Positions 1 through 8,780 of a DNA stretch of 64,000 nt are shown here, one piece after another. Position 1 is the first letter of the stretch. Each line of letters begins with the position of its first letter. The translations under genes were made by a program, and so were the position numbers. Source of the DNA: JBGAHD01 sp044226395 (GTDB taxonomy: Bacteria > Pseudomonadota > Gammaproteobacteria > Xanthomonadales > Ahniellaceae); the NCBI GenBank assembly GCA_044226395.1, contig JBGAHD010000002.1, positions 310,001-374,000 of the forward strand, in the 5' to 3' direction. Under the pieces are notes generated by a model. The model was not told where the DNA came from and did no database searches. It saw only the letters and a list, made by a program, of their open reading frames with translations.

Positions 1-1
1 C

Positions 2-970
2 CCGCGGCGCATGCGTCGCGACGAGTTCTCCCGGCGCTTGATGCGCCAGACCGTGCTGACGCCGGCCGATTTCATCTGGCCGGTGTTCGTGCGCGAGGGC
101 GACAACGTGAGAGAACCGGTCGCGTCCATGCCCGGCGTGACGCGGGTCTCGATCGATCAATTGTTGATCGGCGCGCGCGAAGCCGTGGCGCTGGGCGTGC
201 CGGCGATCGCGCTGTTTCCGGTGACGCCGCCCGAGGCCAAGTCGCTCGACGCGCGCGAAGCCTGGAACCCCGACGGCCTGGCCCAGCGCGCGGTGCGCGC
301 GCTCAAGCGCGAATACCCGGGCCTGGGCGTGATCACCGACATCGCCCTGGACCCCTTCACCACCCACGGTCAGGACGGCCTGATCGACGAGTCGGGCTAT
401 GTCGTCAACGATCCGACGGTGGCGGCCCTGGTCAAGCAGGCGCTGTCGCATGCCGAGGCCGGCGCCGACGTGGTCGCGCCTTCGGACATGATGGACGGCC
501 GCGTCGGCGCCATCCGTCGCGCGTTGGAGGAAGCCGGCCACATCCACACGCGCATCCTGGCGTATTCCGCCAAGTACGCCTCGGCGTTCTATGGGCCGTT
601 CCGCGATGCCGTGGGTTCGGCCGGCAACCTCGGCAAGGGCAACAAGTACACGTATCAGATGGACCCGGCCAACAGCGACGAGGCCCTGCACGAGGTCGCG
701 CTGGATCTGGCCGAAGGCGCCGACATGGTGATGATCAAGCCAGGCCTGCCCTATCTCGACATCATCCGTCGCGTGAAGGATCGCTTCGGCATGCCGACCT
801 TCGCCTATCAAGTCAGTGGCGAGTACGCGATGCTCAAGGCCGCCGCCGCGCAGGGCTGGCTGGATGAGCGCGCCTGCGTGCTCGAAGCCCTGACCGCGAT
901 CAAGCGCGCCGGCGCCGATGGGATCCTGACCTATTTCGCGCTCGACGCCGCGCGCTGGTTGCGCGGCTGA
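2..970 (+). CDS. hemB: Delta-aminolevulinic acid dehydratase (porphobilinogen synthase), 5' end cut
   Basis: Condenses two 5-aminolevulinate molecules to porphobilinogen in cytosolic tetrapyrrole synthesis. The reading frame is open to the left edge; an ATG lies at 11, but upstream codons read P-R-R, as in full HemB proteins, so the true start is probably outside the window. The Schiff-base lysine lies in VMIKPGLPY and the second active-site lysine in YSAKYAS. The metal loop reads ALDPFTTHGQDG, lacking the cysteines of zinc-type HemB, so this is the Mg-dependent Pseudomonas-like class. aroE follows 32 bases downstream on the same strand. Identity is secure; only the start is uncertain. Confidence 0.96.
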   Translation, partial: PRRMRRDEFSRRLMRQTVLTPADFIWPVFVREGDNVREPVASMPGVTRVSIDQLLIGAREAVALGVPAIALFPVTPPEAKSLDAREAWNPDGLAQRAVRALKREYPGLGVITDIALDPFTTHGQDGLIDESGYVVNDPTVAALVKQALSHAEAGADVVAPSDMMDGRVGAIRRALEEAGHIHTRILAYSAKYASAFYGPFRDAVGSAGNLGKGNKYTYQMDPANSDEALHEVALDLAEGADMVMIKPGLPYLDIIRRVKDRFGMPTFAYQVSGEYAMLKAAAAQGWLDERACVLEALTAIKRAGADGILTYFALDAARWLRG

Positions 971-1002
971 GCGAACGTTCGCCGTCATCGAAGGAGTCGA
1001 TC

Positions 1003-1857
1003 ATGTCCGAGCCCGTCCTGGTCACGCCCGCGCGCTACGCGGTCTTCGGTCAACCGATCGCGCATTCGCGTTCGCCCTTCATCCACGCGCGCTTCGCGCA
1101 GGCCACGCGCATCGAGATGCGCTATGACGCGATCGAGGCCGGGCTCGACGACTTCGCCGACAAGCTCGCGCGCTTCAAGGCCGAGGGCGGCGTCGGCGCC
1201 AATGTCACCTTGCCCTTGAAAGCCCTGGCCGCGGAACTCGTGACCGAACGCGGCCCGCACGCGCAACGCGCCGGCGTGGTCAACACGCTGAGCCTGCGCG
1301 CCGATGGCCAATGGCGCGGCGATCTGACCGATGGCGTGGGCCTGGTGTGCGACATCACCGAACGCCATCGCCTGGACTTGCGCGGTCGTCGCACCTTGCT
1401 GCTCGGCGCCGGCGGCGCGGCGCAGGCGGTGATTGGCGCCTTGATCGAAGCCGGCGTCGAGAGCGTGACCATCGCCAACCGCACGCCCGAGAAAGCCGAC
1501 GCCCTGGCCGATCGCATCGGCGAACCGGGCCGCGTGCACACGGTGTATTGGGACGCGCTCAAGGACGCGGGCGCCTTCGACTTCGTGCTCAACGGCACGG
1601 CGGCGGGGCACCGCGGTCAGGGCCTCGATTTGCCGTTCTCGCTGCTCACGCCGCGAAGCCTGGTTTACGACATGAACTACGGCAAGGCCGCGATCGAATT
1701 TCTCGCCTGGGGTCGCGGCGCGGGCTGCCAGACCGTGTTCGATGGCGCCGGCATGCTGGTCGAGCAAGCGGCGGAATCGTTCCGCCTGTGGCATCGCCTG
1801 CGCCCCGACACCGAGCCGGTGTACGCCGCCTTGCGCGCCGAACTCGATCGCGGTTGA
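1003..1857 (+). CDS. aroE: Shikimate dehydrogenase
   Basis: NADP-dependent reduction of 3-dehydroshikimate to shikimate in aromatic amino-acid synthesis. The 284-residue length is typical. Substrate-binding SRSP lies at residues 22-25, the catalytic lysine in NVTLPLK at K73, and the partner aspartate in TDG at D110. The Rossmann loop is GAGGAAQ. An AAGGAG ribosome site at 991-996 sets the start at 1003. The gene follows hemB closely and may be cotranscribed with it. Confidence 0.96.
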   Translation: MSEPVLVTPARYAVFGQPIAHSRSPFIHARFAQATRIEMRYDAIEAGLDDFADKLARFKAEGGVGANVTLPLKALAAELVTERGPHAQRAGVVNTLSLRADGQWRGDLTDGVGLVCDITERHRLDLRGRRTLLLGAGGAAQAVIGALIEAGVESVTIANRTPEKADALADRIGEPGRVHTVYWDALKDAGAFDFVLNGTAAGHRGQGLDLPFSLLTPRSLVYDMNYGKAAIEFLAWGRGAGCQTVFDGAGMLVEQAAESFRLWHRLRPDTEPVYAALRAELDRG

Positions 1858-1870
1858 GCGCGCGACGCGC

Positions 1871-2200
1871 ATGTCGACCCCCGAGCGCCTCTATCACTTC
1901 GCCCTGCCCGAGGAATGGGCGGCGGCGCGCGCGCTCGGTCGTTACGAACCGGCGGGCCTGGCGCGCGAAGGTTTCATTCATTGCGCGACGCAAGCGCAGA
2001 TTCCCGGCGTGATCGCGCGCCATTTGCGCGGTCGCGGCGCGCGCGTGCGGCTGACGCTCGATGCCGCGCGCTTGGGCGAGGCCTTGCGATATGACTGGAG
2101 CACGGCCAGTGGCGATCACTATCCGCACGTCTACGGGCCGATCGCGCTCGATGCCGTGCTCGCGGAAGAACCCTTCGATCCCGATCACGCGACGCTTTGA
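1871..2200 (+). CDS. DUF952 domain protein
   Basis: A 109-residue protein with the DUF952 hallmarks: an N-terminal YHFA segment, the G-F-I-H-C-A motif near residue 35, and a C-terminal HxYG block (SGDHYPHVYGPI). The biochemical function of the family is not established; the conserved His/Cys/Asp residues suggest a small enzyme. The ATG at 1871, 13 bases after the aroE stop, matches the family N-terminus. There is no clear ribosome site, so translation may be coupled to aroE. Confidence 0.85.
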   Translation: MSTPERLYHFALPEEWAAARALGRYEPAGLAREGFIHCATQAQIPGVIARHLRGRGARVRLTLDAARLGEALRYDWSTASGDHYPHVYGPIALDAVLAEEPFDPDHATL

Positions 2201-2211
2201 CGCTCGGGAAA

Positions 2212-2241
2212 TTGTGTAACTTCGCGCGCCACGATTAGGCT
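2212..2241 (+). promoter_or_regulatory. Predicted promoter of the metal-efflux operon
   Basis: TTGTGT (2212-2217) and TAGGCT (2236-2241) are separated by 18 bases. The ATG of the next gene lies exactly 6 bases after the second hexamer and has no ribosome site, so transcription would begin at or next to the start codon. Sequence-based prediction only. Confidence 0.45.
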
Positions 2242-2247
2242 TGCGCG

Positions 2248-2607
2248 ATGTTGTTCCGACCGACCTCACCTTGGACCCGATGCCTGCGCGTGCTCGCGTT
2301 GGGCCTGGTCGTGGTCGGTTTGTTGCTCAAGCCCGTGCAGGCCTTGTCGTGCGGGCTCGATGATCTTCATCGCGCGGCGGTCGCCGCGGGCGCCTCGCCC
2401 AGCGCACAGGCCGATGACGACGCCACGGGCGATGCCTGTTGCCTCGGTCAGCGATGCGGCGATTGCTGCGCGGTCGGCGTGGCGGTCATGCCCTCGCGCC
2501 TCACCGCCGGGGTGATGCCCTTGGCGATGCCGCCGCGCGCGATGCTGCGCGTCGGCCTGCTCGCGCCGCCGCGATCCGAAATGTTGCGACCGCCGATCGC
2601 GAGTTGA
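2248..2607 (+). CDS. Small Cys-rich exported protein leading the czc operon
   Basis: A 119-residue protein with a hydrophobic signal segment (about residues 13-32) and a cysteine cluster CCLGQRCGDCC near residues 64-74. No family recognised with certainty. It is the first gene of the metal-efflux cluster, 53 bases before czcC, so a periplasmic metal-binding or sensing role is plausible but is inference. The ATG lies 6 bases after a TAGGCT hexamer and has no Shine-Dalgarno, fitting leaderless expression. Confidence 0.7.
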   Translation: MLFRPTSPWTRCLRVLALGLVVVGLLLKPVQALSCGLDDLHRAAVAAGASPSAQADDDATGDACCLGQRCGDCCAVGVAVMPSRLTAGVMPLAMPPRAMLRVGLLAPPRSEMLRPPIAS

Positions 2608-2660
2608 CGCAGGCGCCGGCGCCGCCGGCATTTCCCGTCACCGTTCTCGGAGTTCGAATC

Positions 2661-3935
2661 ATGATCGCGCGCCTCGCGGCCTTCGCCGCGCTGGGCTGGC
2701 TGTCGTGCGCGTCGTCGCGCGCGCAGTCGCCGCAAATCCTCACCATCGACGATGCCTTCACGCGCGTCGTCGCTACTCACCCCGATCTGCGCGTCTTCGA
2801 CGCGCGCCAAGCCGCGCTCGATGCCGAACGCGAGCGCGCATCGCAGCGTCCGGCCCTCGTCATGGGCGCGCAAGTCGAGAACGCGCTCGGCACCGGCGAG
2901 GCGCGCGCGTTTGATGGCGCGGAGCTGACCTTGAGCTTGTCTTCGCTGCTCGAACGCGGCGGCAAGCTCGATGCGCGACGTCTGCTCGCGCAAAGCCGCA
3001 TCGACGCGCTCGCCAGCGCGCGCGAAGGCAAGCGTCTCGATTTGCTCGCCGAGATCGCGCGCCGCTATCTCACCGCGGTCGCCGCGCGCGCCAGGGGCGA
3101 GATCGCGCGCATCGACATCGCGCAGCGCGAACGCGCCGTCGACGCGGCGCGCGCGAGACTTCGCGCCGGCGCCTCGCCCGAGTCCGTCGTACTCGCCGCG
3201 CGCGCCGCGCTGGCGCGGGCCGAACTCGACCGCGATCGCGCCGATCAGCGTTTCCGCGCGGCGAGGCAACACTTGGCCTCGCTCTGGGCCGAACGCGATC
3301 CGACGTTCGAAGTCACCGGCGATGCGATGCGTCTGCCCGAAATCGAAGACTTCACCGCCCTCGCCGCCGCGCTCGATGCCACGCCCGAGCTCGAACAACT
3401 GATCGGCGAACGACGCATCGGCGAAGCCCGCGCGCGTCTGGCGCGCAGCGAGCGCGAAGCGGACGTGCAATGGCAGATCGGCGTGCGTCGTCTGTTCGCG
3501 AATGATGATCTGGCCTTGATCGCCGGCGTGTCGGTGCCCTGGGATGCGCGCGGTCGCGCCGAGCCCGGCGTGCGTGTCGCCGACGCCGAACTCGCCGCGC
3601 TCGAGATCGAACGCGACGCCAAGGGCCAGTCGCTCTACGCCACGCTGGTCGAAGCGCATGGTCGCTATCAAGGCGCGCGTCTCGAAGTGGCGCGTCTGCG
3701 CGACGACGTGTTGCCCTTGCTCGCGCGCGCCGAGGCCGCCGCCGAGCGGGCCTATCGGGCTGGCGCGATCAGCGCGCTCGAGTGGTCGCAACTCCAGGCC
3801 GAAGTCGTGGCCACGCGTCGTCAACAGCTCGACGTCGCGATCGACGGCCAGTCCGCGCTGATCGAACTCCAACGCCTGACCGGCCAATCCCATCTCATCG
3901 CGCCGCGTGTCGCGCGCGAAGGAAACGCCCCATGA
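2661..3935 (+). CDS. czcC: CzcC-type outer-membrane efflux protein (TolC family)
   Basis: Outer-membrane channel of a tripartite RND heavy-metal pump. The 424-residue protein has a signal peptide ending near AQS (residue 23) and long alpha-helical stretches rich in Ala, Arg and Glu, typical of the TolC barrel-helix fold. The start at 2661 gives the correct signal peptide. Its TGA overlaps the ATG of czcB (ATGA), so the two are translationally coupled. Metal specificity (Co/Zn/Cd) is inferred from the partner CzcA. Confidence 0.88.
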   Translation: MIARLAAFAALGWLSCASSRAQSPQILTIDDAFTRVVATHPDLRVFDARQAALDAERERASQRPALVMGAQVENALGTGEARAFDGAELTLSLSSLLERGGKLDARRLLAQSRIDALASAREGKRLDLLAEIARRYLTAVAARARGEIARIDIAQRERAVDAARARLRAGASPESVVLAARAALARAELDRDRADQRFRAARQHLASLWAERDPTFEVTGDAMRLPEIEDFTALAAALDATPELEQLIGERRIGEARARLARSEREADVQWQIGVRRLFANDDLALIAGVSVPWDARGRAEPGVRVADAELAALEIERDAKGQSLYATLVEAHGRYQGARLEVARLRDDVLPLLARAEAAAERAYRAGAISALEWSQLQAEVVATRRQQLDVAIDGQSALIELQRLTGQSHLIAPRVAREGNAP

Positions 3936-4927
3936 AGACACTGCACCGCCTGGGCGCGCTCGCCCTGTTCACCGCGCTCGCCGCGTGCTCCGGTCGCGAT
4001 GCCGATACCGCCACGCGTGGCGAGGCGCACGGCCACGACGATGCGGCGAGCGATGAGCACGACAACGCCTCGCGCGACGAACACGATCACGACCACGACG
4101 AACAAACGCCCACGTCCACCACCATCCCCGACGCCATCGCCCAAGCCTCGGGCATCCGCGTCGCCGCCGCCGAAGCCGGCGTCATCGTCGATGAGCACGA
4201 AATGCAAGGCCTGCTCACGCCGATCGAGAACCGCGTCGCGCGCGTCACCGCGCGTTTCCCCGGACCAATTCGCGCGCTGTTGGTCAATGTCGGCGATGCC
4301 GTCCGCGCGGGCCAGACGCTGGCGCGGATCGAGAGCAATCTCAGCCTGACGACCTACGCGGTGACCGCGCCGATCGCCGGCACCGTGCTCGAGCGACAAG
4401 CGCCGCTCGGCGCGCTCGCCAATGAAGGCACGACGCTGTACGAGATCGCGGATCTCTCATCACTCTGGGTCGACCTGCACATCTTCGGCGCCGACGCGCA
4501 ACACATCGCGCCCGGCGTGCCGGTGACGGTCACGCGCATGAGCGATGGCGTGAGCGAGCACACCACGCTCGAGCGCGTACTGCCGGCCACCGCCACGGCC
4601 AGTCAGAGCACGGTCGCACGCGCCACCATCGTCAATCGCGATGGCCTGTGGCGACCCGGCAGCGCGGTCAAGGCGCGGATCACCGTCGATCGCGAGCCAG
4701 CGGCCTTGGTCGTGCCGTTGAGCGCGCTGCAATCGAACGGCGATCGCGACGTGATCTACGTGCGCGACGGCGATCGCTATCACGAGCGCGCCGTGCGCCT
4801 GGGACGGCGCGATGCGCAACGCGTGGAGATTCTCGAAGGCCTCGTCGCGGGCGAACTGGTCGTGGTCGAGCAGAGTTTTCTGATCAAGGCGGACCTCGGC
4901 AAGGCCGGCGCCGAGCACGATCACTGA
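3932..4927 (+). CDS. czcB: CzcB-type periplasmic adaptor (membrane fusion protein), lipoprotein
   Basis: Adaptor linking CzcA to CzcC. The 331-residue protein has a lipoprotein signal with lipobox L-A-A-C at residues 16-19. A strikingly His/Asp/Glu-rich stretch (about residues 32-56, with HDHDHDE) follows and is expected to bind metal. Then come the barrel-sandwich/lipoyl segment and beta-barrel domain. The protein ends EHDH. His-rich N-termini occur in CzcB relatives. It overlaps czcC by 4 bases and precedes czcA by 8. Confidence 0.9.
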   Translation: MKTLHRLGALALFTALAACSGRDADTATRGEAHGHDDAASDEHDNASRDEHDHDHDEQTPTSTTIPDAIAQASGIRVAAAEAGVIVDEHEMQGLLTPIENRVARVTARFPGPIRALLVNVGDAVRAGQTLARIESNLSLTTYAVTAPIAGTVLERQAPLGALANEGTTLYEIADLSSLWVDLHIFGADAQHIAPGVPVTVTRMSDGVSEHTTLERVLPATATASQSTVARATIVNRDGLWRPGSAVKARITVDREPAALVVPLSALQSNGDRDVIYVRDGDRYHERAVRLGRRDAQRVEILEGLVAGELVVVEQSFLIKADLGKAGAEHDH

Positions 4928-4935
4928 GGCCCGCC

Positions 4936-7900
4936 ATGCTCGAATCGATCATTCGTTTCGCCATCGCGCATCGCTGGTTGATGCTGCTGTTCACGCTGGC
5001 GCTGATCGGCGCGGGCGCGTGGAGCTTCACGCGCCTGCCCATCGACGTCACGCCCGACATCACCAATGTCCAGGTGCAGATCAACACCGAGGCGCCGGGT
5101 TATTCGCCGCTCGAGAGCGAACAGCGCGTGACCTTTCCGATCGAGACCGCGATGGCTGGCCTGCCCGGGCTCGACTACACGCGCTCGCTGTCGCGCTATG
5201 GCCTGTCGCAAGTGACGGTCGTGTTCGTCGATGGCACGGATCTGTTCTTCGCGCGACAGCAAGTGGCCGAGCGCCTGCAGCAAGTGCGCGCGCAATTGCC
5301 GACGGGTCTGGAACCGCAGCTCGGGCCCACGGCCACGGGCATGGGCGAGATCTTTATGTACACGGTCGAGGCCGATCCCGACGCGCGCAAGCCCGATGGC
5401 ACGCCGTGGACCGCGACCGAACTGCGCACGCTGCAAGACTGGGTCGTGCGTCCGCAGTTGCGCAACACGCGTGGCGTCACCGAGGTCAACACCATCGGCG
5501 GCTATCAGCGGCAGATTCACATCACGCCCGATCCCGCGCGTCTGGTCGCGCTGGGATTCACCTTGCACGACGTGGTTGCCGCCATCGCCGCGAACACCGG
5601 CAATGTCGGCGCGGGCTATATCGAGCGCAACGGTCAGCAGTATCTGGTGCGCGCGCCGGGCCAGATCACCGACATGCGCGCGGTCGAGCAGATCGTGCTC
5701 GACCGCCGCGAGGGCGTGCCGATTCGCGTGCGCGACGTGGCCAAGGTCGGCGAAGGCCTGGAACTGCGCAGCGGCGCGGCCACGCTCAATGGCCGCGAGG
5801 TCGTGATCGGCACGGTGATCATGTTGATCGGCGCCAACAGTCGCGACGTCGCGCGCGCGGCCGCCGAGCGACTCGAGCAAGCCAACGCCAGTTTGCCCGC
5901 CGGTGTGAAGGCCACGCCCGTGTACGACCGCACGGCCCTGGTCGATCGCACCATCGTCACGGTGGCGAAGAATCTGATCGAAGGCGCGCTGCTGGTGATC
6001 GTGGTGCTGTTCGTGCTGCTGGGCAATGCGCGCGCGTCGGTGATCACGGCGCTGCTGATTCCGCTGGCGATGCTGTTCACCGTGATCGGCATGGTGCGTG
6101 GCGGCGTGTCGGGCAATCTGATGAGCCTGGGCGCGCTCGACTTCGGACTGATCGTCGATGGCGCCGTAATCATTGTCGAGAACTGCCTGCGTCGTTTCGG
6201 CGAGCGGCAACACGCCCTAGGCCGCGTGCTCACGCGCGAGGAACGTTTCGAGCTGACCGCGCTGGCCACGACCGAGGTGATTCGTCCGAGTCTGTTCGGC
6301 ATCGGCATCATCACCGCCGTGTACTTGCCGATCTTTGCGCTCACCGGCGTCGAGGGAAAATTATTTCATCCGATGGCGATCACCGTGGTGCTGGCCTTGA
6401 GCGGCGCCATGGCGCTGTCGCTGACCTTCGTGCCGGCCGCGATCGCGACCTTTCTCGGCGGTCGCGTCGAGGAGACCGACAACCGCGTGATGCGCTGGGC
6501 GCGCGATCGCTACGCGCCGATGCTGGCCTGGTCGTTGCGTCATCGGCTCCCGGTGATCGCGGGCGCGGTCGTGCTCGTGATCACCTGCGGCGTGCTCGCG
6601 CCGCGCCTGGGCACCGAGTTCGTGCCCAACCTCGATGAAGGCGACATCGTGGTGCAGCCGCTGCGCATTCCCGGCACCAGCCTCAGTCAATCGGTGGCGA
6701 TGCAGGAGAACCTCGAACGGACGCTCGCGAGTTTTCCCGAAGTGCGTCGCGTATTTTCCAAGATCGGCACGGCCGAAGTGGCGAGCGATCCGATGCCGCC
6801 TTCCGTCGCCGACACCTTCGTCATGCTCCAACCCCGCGAGCGCTGGCCCGATCCGCGCAAGCCCAAGGCCGTGCTGCTCGACGAGATCGAGCGCGCGATC
6901 GAAGCCCTGCCCGGCAGCAACTACGAACTCAGCCAACCGATTCAGATGCGCACCAACGAATTGATCTCGGGCGTGCGCTCGGACGTGGCGGTGAAGATCT
7001 ACGGCGACGATCTCGAGCAACTCGCGCGCGTGGCTTCCCGCGTGGCGCGCGCGCTCGGCCAAGTGCCCGGCGCGACCGACATCAAGGCCGAGCAGATCAC
7101 CGGCCTGCCGCTGCTCACGGTCGTGCCCGATCGCGAGGCGCTGGCGCACTACGGCCTCAATCCCGTCGACGTGCAGGACACGGTCGCCACCGCCGTCGGC
7201 GGCGAAGTGGCCGGTCAGTTGTTCGAGGGCGATCGGCGCTTCGATCTGGTCGTGCGTTTGCCCGAAGCCTTGCGACAAGACCCGGCCGCGCTCGCCGATC
7301 TGCCGATTCCGCTCAAGACCGACGAGCAGGCCGATGAATCCAGTCGCGCCGCGGGCTGGTCGAGCGGCGCGCCGCGCACCGTGCCCTTGCGCGAAGTCGC
7401 GCGCATCGAGGCGATCCTCGGGCCGAATCAGATCAATCGCGAGAACGGCAAGCGGCGCGTGGTGGTCAGCGCGAATGTGCGCGGCCGCGATCTCGGTGGC
7501 TTCGTCGCGCAGGCGCGCACGACGATCGCGCGCGAGGTTGCCTTGCCGACCGGCTACTGGATCGACTACGGCGGCACCTTCGAGCAATTGATCTCGGCGA
7601 GCGAGCGGCTGGCCGTGGTCGTGCCGGTGACCTTGATCGTGATCTTCGGCCTGCTGTTCATGGCGTTCGGCTCGGCGCGCGATGCCGGCATCGTGTTCAG
7701 CGGCGTGCCCTTGGCGCTGACCGGTGGCGTGATCGCGTTGGCGTGGCGCGGCATTCCGCTGTCGATCTCGGCGGGCATCGGCTTCATCGCGTTGTCGGGC
7801 GTGGCCGTGCTCAATGGTCTGGTGATGATCGCCTTCATTCGCAAATTGCGCGAGCAGGGACGACCGCTCGACGAGGCCATCGTCGACGGCGCGCTCGGCC

Positions 7901-8097
7901 GCTTGCGGCCGGTGTTGATGACGGCGCTCGTGGCTTCGCTGGGTTTTCTGCCGATGGCCTTGAATGTGGGCGCGGGTTCCGAAGTGCAGCGGCCGCTCGC
8001 GACGGTCGTGATCGGCGGCATCGTGTCCTCGACCGCGCTGACCTTGCTGGTGCTGCCGGCGTTGTATCGTGGCGTGTATCGACGACGAAGCGTTTAG
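4936..8097 (+). CDS. czcA: CzcA-type heavy-metal RND efflux pump
   Basis: Inner-membrane proton/metal antiporter of the HME-RND family, 1053 residues. The N-terminus shows the first membrane helix and the P-I-D-V-T-P-D-I-T-N-V-Q-V motif. The proton-relay helix reads DFGLIVDGAVIIVEN with D402, D408 and E415, the same residues at the same positions as in CzcA of Cupriavidus, pointing to divalent Zn/Co/Cd export rather than Cu/Ag. The ATG at 4936 follows czcB by 8 bases. It completes the tripartite pump. Confidence 0.95.
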   Translation: MLESIIRFAIAHRWLMLLFTLALIGAGAWSFTRLPIDVTPDITNVQVQINTEAPGYSPLESEQRVTFPIETAMAGLPGLDYTRSLSRYGLSQVTVVFVDGTDLFFARQQVAERLQQVRAQLPTGLEPQLGPTATGMGEIFMYTVEADPDARKPDGTPWTATELRTLQDWVVRPQLRNTRGVTEVNTIGGYQRQIHITPDPARLVALGFTLHDVVAAIAANTGNVGAGYIERNGQQYLVRAPGQITDMRAVEQIVLDRREGVPIRVRDVAKVGEGLELRSGAATLNGREVVIGTVIMLIGANSRDVARAAAERLEQANASLPAGVKATPVYDRTALVDRTIVTVAKNLIEGALLVIVVLFVLLGNARASVITALLIPLAMLFTVIGMVRGGVSGNLMSLGALDFGLIVDGAVIIVENCLRRFGERQHALGRVLTREERFELTALATTEVIRPSLFGIGIITAVYLPIFALTGVEGKLFHPMAITVVLALSGAMALSLTFVPAAIATFLGGRVEETDNRVMRWARDRYAPMLAWSLRHRLPVIAGAVVLVITCGVLAPRLGTEFVPNLDEGDIVVQPLRIPGTSLSQSVAMQENLERTLASFPEVRRVFSKIGTAEVASDPMPPSVADTFVMLQPRERWPDPRKPKAVLLDEIERAIEALPGSNYELSQPIQMRTNELISGVRSDVAVKIYGDDLEQLARVASRVARALGQVPGATDIKAEQITGLPLLTVVPDREALAHYGLNPVDVQDTVATAVGGEVAGQLFEGDRRFDLVVRLPEALRQDPAALADLPIPLKTDEQADESSRAAGWSSGAPRTVPLREVARIEAILGPNQINRENGKRRVVVSANVRGRDLGGFVAQARTTIAREVALPTGYWIDYGGTFEQLISASERLAVVVPVTLIVIFGLLFMAFGSARDAGIVFSGVPLALTGGVIALAWRGIPLSISAGIGFIALSGVAVLNGLVMIAFIRKLREQGRPLDEAIVDGALGRLRPVLMTALVASLGFLPMALNVGAGSEVQRPLATVVIGGIVSSTALTLLVLPALYRGVYRRRSV

Positions 8098-8169
8098 TCG
8101 CCTGCTGTGGCACCATGCGCCGCGTCACGGGCCGCGCGGCTCGTGACTTCGCCCGTCCGGAAACCCCGC

Positions 8170-8466
8170 ATGAAATGTCGCGAAGGCTGCGGTGCGTGTT
8201 GCATCGCGCTGTCGATCTCCAGTCCGATTCCCGGCATGCCGCAAGGCAAGCCGGCGGGCGTGCGCTGCGTGCAGCTGACCGACGACTACCGCTGCGCGAT
8301 CTTCGGCCAACCGGAACGCCCGGTGGTGTGCGCGCGTTTGCGCCCCGAGCCCGCGATGTGCGGCGAGGACCGCAATCACGCCTTGCGCTGGATCGCCGCG
8401 CTGGAATCGGCGACCGCGCCGATGGCGCTCGCCGATCCCTCGCGTCCGACCACGTGCGCGCGCTGA
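8170..8466 (+). CDS. YkgJ-family cysteine-cluster protein
   Basis: A 98-residue protein with the CxxCC-type cluster (C-R-E-G-C-G-A-C-C near the N-terminus) and further cysteines in R-C-V, Y-R-C-A-I-F and V-C-A-R-L-R-P, the pattern of the YkgJ/UPF0153 zinc- or iron-chelating family. The ATG at 8170 places the cluster at the extreme N-terminus as usual. It lies 72 bases after czcA and may be the last gene of the operon. The molecular role of the family is unknown. Confidence 0.85.
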   Translation: MKCREGCGACCIALSISSPIPGMPQGKPAGVRCVQLTDDYRCAIFGQPERPVVCARLRPEPAMCGEDRNHALRWIAALESATAPMALADPSRPTTCAR

Positions 8467-8480
8467 TCAATCGATCAGCG
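8461..8480 (+). repeat. Perfect inverted repeat over the ykgJ-like stop codon
   Basis: CGCTGATC-AATC-GATCAGCG forms a perfect 8-bp stem with a 4-base loop and includes the stop codon of the YkgJ-family gene. No strong T-run follows, so it is more likely an mRNA-end hairpin than a stand-alone terminator. Confidence 0.5.
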
Positions 8481-8563
8481 TTCGACCAAGTTCATCTCCC
8501 GATCTGAGACGGGCGCGCGGCATCGTGCGCGCACTCCTCGTTGCTCCAAAGGGAATGTGCTTG

Positions 8564-8590
8564 GCGGACAAGGATGTCCGCATTCTTTTT
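8564..8590 (+). terminator. Intrinsic terminator after the metal-efflux operon
   Basis: GCGGACA-AGGA-TGTCCGC (8564-8581) is a perfect 7-bp stem with a 4-base loop followed by ATTCTTTTT, the classical rho-independent layout. It ends the czc/ykgJ transcript. The rest of the 314-base gap (8467-8780) holds another hairpin at 8738-8757 but no convincing gene. Confidence 0.7.
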
Positions 8591-8737
8591 CACGCGCCGA
8601 TCGGGACATTCGCCCGCGCGCGTGGCGACACCGGAAGTGATGCGAGGGATGGGGGTTGTCGCCGCTGGACTTGGATGGGTTCTGGCGGCGTTTCGGGGAA
8701 AGTCGTGTTGTTGTGATGGACGGCGCCACGCGCCGCC

Positions 8738-8757
8738 GCGCCCGCTGGCGCGGGCGC
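8738..8757. repeat. GC-rich hairpin before the next gene
   Basis: GCGCCCGC-TGGC-GCGGGCGC is a perfect 8-bp inverted repeat ending 23 bases before the ATG at 8781. No T-tract follows. It could be a 5' leader structure or a remnant terminator. Confidence 0.4.
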
Positions 8758-8780
8758 TCATTCATAGGGAAGGAACGAGC

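Noticed and set aside
4921..6213. 430-residue minus-strand frame antisense to czcA
   Set aside because: Composition is typical of GC-rich shadow frames (runs of H, R, Q, D), no domain, and it lies wholly opposite a well-supported pump gene.
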